9,002 nucleotides of DNA from positions 1-9,002 of the forward strand of contig JAAYXU010000126.1 of assembly GCA_012515725.1 (NCBI GenBank). Direction: 5' to 3'. Shown here one piece after another: positions 5,590-9,002 of this stretch. Position numbers and translations under genes: made by a program. This DNA comes from Clostridiales bacterium (GTDB taxonomy: Bacteria > Bacillota > Clostridia > Christensenellales > UMGS416). Each line of letters starts with the position of its first letter. The stretch's first letter is position 1. Under the pieces are notes generated by a model, which saw only the letters and a list, made by a program, of their open reading frames with translations, was not told the DNA's origin and ran no database searches.

Positions 5590-5624
5590 ACAATTAATAA
5601 AATACGCCTCACCCGGAGGCGCAT
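5590..5624 (-). terminator. Intrinsic terminator of the queT-EamA unit
   Basis: On the minus strand, ATGCGCCTC and GAGGCGTAT form a 9-bp stem (one G-U pair) with a 5-base loop at 5602-5624, followed by TTTATTAATTG. The left arm and loop contain the last codons and the TGA stop of the transporter gene, so the terminator begins inside the coding region. It separates the transporter transcript from the fliY promoter downstream. Confidence 0.7.
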
Positions 5625-6556
5625 TCCGACCGGCTCACGACCTTCTTGCCGATTGCCGCCCCGCTGCGCCGCGAGAAGACTATGTAGAGTATTACTCCCG
5701 CGAGAACCAGCGCTCCGCCCGCCAGCGAGGCCGCCCCGGGAATCTCGGAAAATAGAATCCAGCTCACGAGCGACGCGCCCGCCGGTTCGGCGAGCGTGAC
5801 GACGGTGACATAAACCGCACCCACGCGGCCCACAGCCCAATTATATACCGAGTGTACCATGAACGTCGCCGTCAGCGTGAGCAGTACCGCCACGCCGATG
5901 GTTCTTATATCCGACGGCCACAGCGGCGTCGCCGTGGCCGCGGCAGCCGCGGCAAGGATCAGCGCGCTGCTGCCGTACAGCACCGTCATATAGGCAAGGG
6001 GCGGTATCCGACCTCCGGCGGACTGCCCGCACAGCAGGTAGCCTGTGAAGAAAACGGCGCTCAGGACCGCGAAGCCGTCGCCCGCCAGACTTGCCTGTCC
6101 TTCCTGCGAGGCCGAGAAAAAGCCGATCATCACAGCGCCCGCCGCGGCCAGCGCGATCGCGGCCAGCGCCCGGGGGCTGGTACGCTCCCTGTATAGCAGC
6201 CATCCGCCCGCCAGCGCGAAGAAAGGCTGCAGGCAGGACAGTATCGTTACGTTAAATACGGTGGTTCTGCTAAGCGCCGAGTACCAGTTGAAATAGTGAC
6301 CCGCCAGCAGCAGACCTGCCATCGCCGGAAGGAGCGCGGTCGGGCGAGTAAGAGGAAAAAGCGCGCCCCGCGCGCGGGGCGACGTGAGCGCGATAGCCAG
6401 AGTGCCGACCGTGGCGGTCAACTGCCTCCAGAACGCGATGATGATCGGAGAATCGCCCCAGCTTAGCGCCAGCTTGCCCAGCGGGCCCGCGAAAGCTAGC
6501 GGTATGACCGTAAAGAGAACCGCGGTGCGGTACAAGGCAGACGAATCGTATTTCAT
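5609..6556 (-). CDS. EamA-family (drug/metabolite transporter superfamily) permease
   Basis: This 315-residue protein is almost entirely hydrophobic and has the two-repeat layout of EamA/DMT permeases, probably ten membrane helices. Repeat one runs to about residue 148 and includes FWRQ (42-45) and the YRER segment (122-125) at its end. Repeat two runs from about 158 to 295 and includes the conserved stretch from NWAVGRVGAVYV to LAEP (239-258) and the SEIP motif (270-273). A short basic tail follows. Members export or import small metabolites such as amino acids, nucleotides or drugs; the substrate cannot be deduced. The ATG overlaps the queT stop by four bases (ATGA) and has only a weak ribosome binding site, so translation is probably coupled to queT. 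The EamA family may extend queT's role in transport, but no functional link is proven. Confidence 0.88.
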   Translation of the reverse strand: MKYDSSALYRTAVLFTVIPLAFAGPLGKLALSWGDSPIIIAFWRQLTATVGTLAIALTSPRARGALFPLTRPTALLPAMAGLLLAGHYFNWYSALSRTTVFNVTILSCLQPFFALAGGWLLYRERTSPRALAAIALAAAGAVMIGFFSASQEGQASLAGDGFAVLSAVFFTGYLLCGQSAGGRIPPLAYMTVLYGSSALILAAAAAATATPLWPSDIRTIGVAVLLTLTATFMVHSVYNWAVGRVGAVYVTVVTLAEPAGASLVSWILFSEIPGAASLAGGALVLAGVILYIVFSRRSGAAIGKKVVSRSECASG

Positions 6557-7071
6557 TGCTCAGCACCGAAAAGGCGCTTGCGGTGGCGCTCCAGCAGCAG
6601 CATGAGCGGCACGCCCAGTCCATAGCAGGCGATCAGCTCTCCAAGACCCACCCACGCGACCGAGGGCAGCAGCGGATACCGGAGCACCGCGTGCAGCGTC
6701 AGTCCCATGACGACGGCGTTGACGACGACCGGGGGCAGCGGTACCAAATAACGACGTCGCATCGCGCGGGTCAGGAGCGCCGCGGCCAGCGTAGCCAGAC
6801 TCCCGAACACGATGTCGGGCAATCCCGCGCCAAGTCCCATCGCTACGCCCACGCCATTGGCGACAAGGCAGCCCACGAACAGCCCGGGCACAGCGGACGC
6901 GGTAAAATAAGGCAGCACGCACAGCGCCTCCGCGACCCGCACCTGCATGATCCCGTAGGACAGAGGCGCGACGGCCAGCGTCAGTGCGGCGTACAGCGCG
7001 GCGATCAGCGCGGAGCGCGCCAGAAACCTGGGCGTTAAGTACCTGCGAATAGCTTCATCATCTCCAAGCAT
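6553..7071 (-). CDS. queT: QueT-family transporter (predicted queuosine-precursor uptake)
   Basis: QueT proteins are small integral membrane proteins predicted to take up queuosine precursors such as preQ1 or queuine; the assignment of the family rests largely on riboswitch association. The 172-residue protein has about five hydrophobic segments and the family hallmarks: ALIAALYAALT (21-31), YGIMQVRVAEAL (39-50), a PDIVFGSLATL segment (85-95), VNAVVMG (117-123) and GELIACYGLG (144-153). I chose the ATG at 7071. The frame continues open to a TTG at 7128, but that codon coincides with the predicted transcription start and has no ribosome binding site. The 7071 ATG also lacks a clear Shine-Dalgarno sequence, so the exact start is uncertain. 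No queuosine biosynthesis gene lies in the window. Confidence 0.82.
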   Translation of the reverse strand: MLGDDEAIRRYLTPRFLARSALIAALYAALTLAVAPLSYGIMQVRVAEALCVLPYFTASAVPGLFVGCLVANGVGVAMGLGAGLPDIVFGSLATLAAALLTRAMRRRYLVPLPPVVVNAVVMGLTLHAVLRYPLLPSVAWVGLGELIACYGLGVPLMLLLERHRKRLFGAEQ

Positions 7072-7125
7072 CCGCGCGTGCGCGCAGTCCTTCCGGGGGA
7101 CTGCGCGAGGTTCCCGCGCGGCACG
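7072..7125 (-). promoter_or_regulatory. Structured 5' leader of queT, possible cis-regulatory RNA
   Basis: The predicted leader is only about 54 bases but is dominated by GC-rich pairing. A perfect 10-bp stem (CGCGCAGTCC with GGACTGCGCG, 7-base loop) spans 7081-7107. A competing hairpin (GCGCGGG with CTCGCGC, loop AAC) spans 7103-7119 and cannot coexist with it. CCGCGCG (7115-7121) can also pair with CGCGCGG (7072-7078), the 7 bases directly before the start codon. queT genes are frequently under preQ1 riboswitches, but I do not recognise the preQ1-I or preQ1-II consensus here, and the leader seems short for class III. Confidence 0.4.
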
Positions 7126-7131
7126 CAACCG

Positions 7132-7160
7132 ATTATAGCACAGGGACCGCGCGGGAGCAA
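7132..7160 (-). promoter_or_regulatory. Extended -10 SigA promoter for queT-EamA
   Basis: On the minus strand there is a perfect TATAAT (7132-7137) with an upstream TGC, giving an extended -10, and a -35 box TTGCTC (7155-7160) 17 bases away. Transcription would start near 7124-7126. This gives queT and the transporter a promoter separate from metY-nadA, though no terminator after nadA is visible, so read-through is possible. Confidence 0.65.
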
Positions 7161-7226
7161 TTGGGTGTCAGCGGCGAAATGGGTGCAACGGAGAGTTGTT
7201 CGCGATGCGAGCCGGTACAGCCTACC

Positions 7227-8144
7227 CTATCCCCCATGGAGCCCCATCTCGATCATCTTTTCCAGACTGCCTCTCGCCATGTCCATCTCATCGTCATCCA
7301 GCGTGATTTCGTACTCGTTGTATAGTAGCGAGTCTCTCACGTTTATGAGTCTGGTTTTTTTCATATTAGGGCAAAAGAGCTGAGGTGTGATGATATAAAA
7401 ACGCTTCCCCGGGACTCTGGCACGCAGGCGCTCTACTACACCGGTCTCGGTGCCTATGAGGTACTCGGGCTCGTCTCCGCGCTCGGCCCGGTCGAGTATA
7501 CCCGAGGTGCTGCCTATATAGTCCGCGCGCGCCAGCACTTCGGGCCGGCACTCCGGGTGTACCAGCACCGGGGCTCCCGGTCTGGCCTTTCTTGCGGCTA
7601 TTACGTCGCTTTCCGTTACCCTGTGGTGGGTTGGGCAGAATCCGTCAAAGAGTATGATCTCTTTTTCGGGTACCTGCGACGCCACATACGCCCCGAGATT
7701 TTGATCGGGGATGAATATGATCCGCCGCTGGGGCAGGGCGCGGACGATCCGCACCGCCGAAGCCGACGTGCAGCATATATCGCTTGCCGCCTTTACCGCG
7801 GCGGAGGAATTCACATAGCACACTACCGCCGCATCGGGATATTCCCGGCGCAGCCGCAGCACGTCATGGGGCTCGATCATATCGGCCATAGGACATCCCG
7901 CGTCGGGGGCGGGGAGCAGAACGGTCTTTTCGGGGCTTAGTATCTTCGCGCTCTCGGCCATGAACCGGACGCCGCAAAGCACCAGCAGCCCCTCCCGCGC
8001 TTCCCTGGCCCGGCGGGCCAGCTCGAAAGAATCCCCTACATGATCGGCGATCTCCTGAATGTCCATGGTCTGGTAATAATGAGCCAGTATCAGCGCGTCC
8101 TTTTCCCTCTTGAGCTTAAGAATCTCTTTTTGCAGCGGGTTCAT
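7227..8144 (-). CDS. nadA: Quinolinate synthase NadA
   Basis: NadA is a cytoplasmic [4Fe-4S] enzyme that condenses iminoaspartate with dihydroxyacetone phosphate to quinolinate in de novo NAD synthesis. The 305-residue protein shows the three cluster cysteines in their usual settings: Cys84 (GCPMADM), Cys199 (VHPEC) and Cys258 (FCPNMKKT). Other conserved segments are AHYYQ (21-25), GDSFELA (37-43), FMAESAKIL (61-69), YVNSSA (110-115) and GSTSGIL (211-217). Length is normal for the family. The ATG at 8144 has AAGGAG (8151-8156) 6 bases upstream and gives the standard N-terminus; an upstream in-frame ATG at 8159 overlaps the metY stop and is less likely. The partner genes nadB and nadC, which make iminoaspartate and use quinolinate, are not in the window. 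Confidence 0.96.
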   Translation of the reverse strand: MNPLQKEILKLKREKDALILAHYYQTMDIQEIADHVGDSFELARRAREAREGLLVLCGVRFMAESAKILSPEKTVLLPAPDAGCPMADMIEPHDVLRLRREYPDAAVVCYVNSSAAVKAASDICCTSASAVRIVRALPQRRIIFIPDQNLGAYVASQVPEKEIILFDGFCPTHHRVTESDVIAARKARPGAPVLVHPECRPEVLARADYIGSTSGILDRAERGDEPEYLIGTETGVVERLRARVPGKRFYIITPQLFCPNMKKTRLINVRDSLLYNEYEITLDDDEMDMARGSLEKMIEMGLHGG

Positions 8145-8155
8145 ATCAATCTCCT

Positions 8156-9002
8156 TCATCCTTCCAGCGCCTGCCTGAGGTCTCCGATCAGATCGTCGAT
8201 ATGCTCGGTCCCCACGGAGAGCCTGACTGTGGCGGGCCTGATACCGCAGGCCGCCAATTCCGCCTCGTTCATCTGGCCGTGGGTGGTGCTGGCCGGGTGG
8301 ATCACGAGAGACTTAACATCGGCCACATTGGCAAGCAGCGAGAATATCTCCAGCCTGTCGATAAAGGCCCGGGCCTCCTTCGCGCCTCCCCGAATCTCGA
8401 ATGTAAAGATCGAACCGGCCCCCCTGGGAAAATACCGGCGGTACAGCCGATGATAGGGACTGTCCTTGAGAGACGGGTGGTTGACGCGTTCGACCTTCGG
8501 GTGACCGCAAAGGAAATCCACGACGCGGAGGGCATTGTCTATATGGCGCTCGACACGAAGGGACAGCGTCTCCAGCCCCTGCAGGAAGAGAAACGCGTTG
8601 AAAGGGCTCAAGGCCGCACCCGTATCGCGAAGCAGCGTCACCCTGGCCTTTGTTATATAGGCCGCCGCCCCCGCTGCCTCGGTAAATCGCACCCCATGGT
8701 AGCTCGGATCCGGCTCGGTCAGGCAGCGAAACTTCCCCGAGGCAGCCCAATCAAAACGTCCGCCGTCTACGATCACGCCGCCGATGCTGGTGCCGTGACC
8801 TCCGATAAACTTAGTGGCTGAGTGTACGACGATGTCGGCTCCGTGCTCGATGGGCCGAAAGAGATACGGCGTGGCAAACGTATTGTCGACTATGAGGGGA
8901 ATGCCGCAGCGGTGTGCGATGGCGGCCACTTCCTCTATATCGATAAGGCTTGCGTTGGGATTGCCCAGTGTTTCGAGGAATACCGCCCTGGTGTTGGCCC
9001 GA
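8156..9002 (-). CDS. metY: O-acetylhomoserine sulfhydrylase-like PLP enzyme (5' part off the right edge)
   Basis: This is a Cys/Met-metabolism PLP-dependent enzyme, probably converting O-acetylhomoserine plus sulfide to homocysteine for methionine synthesis. The visible C-terminal 281 residues include the family segments FLETLGNPNASLIDIE (8-23), VDNTFATPYL (38-47) and HSATKFIGGHG (60-70), in which Lys64 should bind PLP. Later come the FLFLQGLETL region and the C-terminal block from LVIHPAS to VRLSVGTEHIDDL. The family is about 420-430 residues long, so roughly the first third is missing. The frame is open right to the edge, so a GTG at 8929 is not the start. The family also contains cystathionine gamma-synthase and lyases; the SPFNAFLFLQGLETL motif favours sulfhydrylase. 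nadA follows after 11 bases and is likely cotranscribed. Confidence 0.92.
   Translation of the reverse strand, partial: RANTRAVFLETLGNPNASLIDIEEVAAIAHRCGIPLIVDNTFATPYLFRPIEHGADIVVHSATKFIGGHGTSIGGVIVDGGRFDWAASGKFRCLTEPDPSYHGVRFTEAAGAAAYITKARVTLLRDTGAALSPFNAFLFLQGLETLSLRVERHIDNALRVVDFLCGHPKVERVNHPSLKDSPYHRLYRRYFPRGAGSIFTFEIRGGAKEARAFIDRLEIFSLLANVADVKSLVIHPASTTHGQMNEAELAACGIRPATVRLSVGTEHIDDLIGDLRQALEG

Noticed and set aside
6556..7038. 160-codon frame antisense to queT, rich in Gln/Arg/His
   Set aside because: Composition is that of an antisense shadow of hydrophobic coding sequence; no ribosome binding site.
7072..7226. Known preQ1 riboswitch upstream of queT
   Set aside because: Neither the preQ1-I A-rich tail pattern nor the preQ1-II arrangement is recognisable by eye; class III could not be excluded without a covariance model.
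8145..8159. nadA start at the ATG overlapping the metY stop (8159)
   Set aside because: The best ribosome binding site (AAGGAG) lies downstream of it and is correctly spaced for the ATG at 8144, which also gives the usual family N-terminus.

Overview
The window looks like chromosome from a flagellated, Gram-positive (monoderm) Clostridia-type bacterium with a fairly GC-rich genome. Evidence: a class B sortase with an N-terminal membrane anchor; a FliY-type motor-switch phosphatase paired with a single-domain CheY; strong GGAGG-type ribosome binding sites; SigA-like promoters with 17-bp spacers; and QueT and NadA homologues of the kind common in Firmicutes. A high-GC lineage such as Christensenellales is possible, but I cannot fix the taxon from sequence alone.

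Layout. Bases 1 to about 660 are strikingly AT-rich compared with the rest (G+C counted by eye: 17 of 60 in 121-180, 11 of 60 in 361-420, against 34 of 60 in 2521-2580). They hold the start of a small membrane-protein gene running leftward off the edge, its promoter, and about 330 bases with no confident gene, only an amber-interrupted small reading frame. At about 660-695 composition changes abruptly and a rightward gene run begins: fmdB-like zinc-ribbon protein, class B sortase, M20 metallo-amidohydrolase, and peptide methionine sulfoxide reductase msrA. The last two overlap by one base.

Everything from 3948 to the right edge is leftward. Read in transcription order from the right these are: metY-like O-acetylhomoserine sulfhydrylase (5' part missing), nadA, a promoter with a structured leader, queT, an EamA/DMT transporter ending in a terminator hairpin, then a separate fliY-cheY unit with its own promoter. 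The fliY-cheY unit ends 18 bases from the msrA stop, so the two gene runs converge tail to tail.

How they work together. FliY (two intact CheC-type phosphatase sites plus a FliN domain) and CheY form a self-contained module of the chemotaxis/flagellar switch. metY and nadA are an ordinary biosynthetic pair (homocysteine; quinolinate for NAD). queT and the EamA gene are a translationally coupled transporter pair. The sortase run combines surface-protein anchoring with a cytoplasmic hydrolase and an oxidative-repair enzyme, with no obvious shared pathway.

The observations I rate most worth checking are: a well-placed internal Shine-Dalgarno/GTG start inside fliY that would make a stand-alone FliN-sized protein, right next to a run of eight C residues; two inverted repeats upstream of fliY, one overlapping its -35 box; the structured, Shine-Dalgarno-free leader of queT; and the AT-rich left end. 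I found no clearly undescribed multi-gene system.
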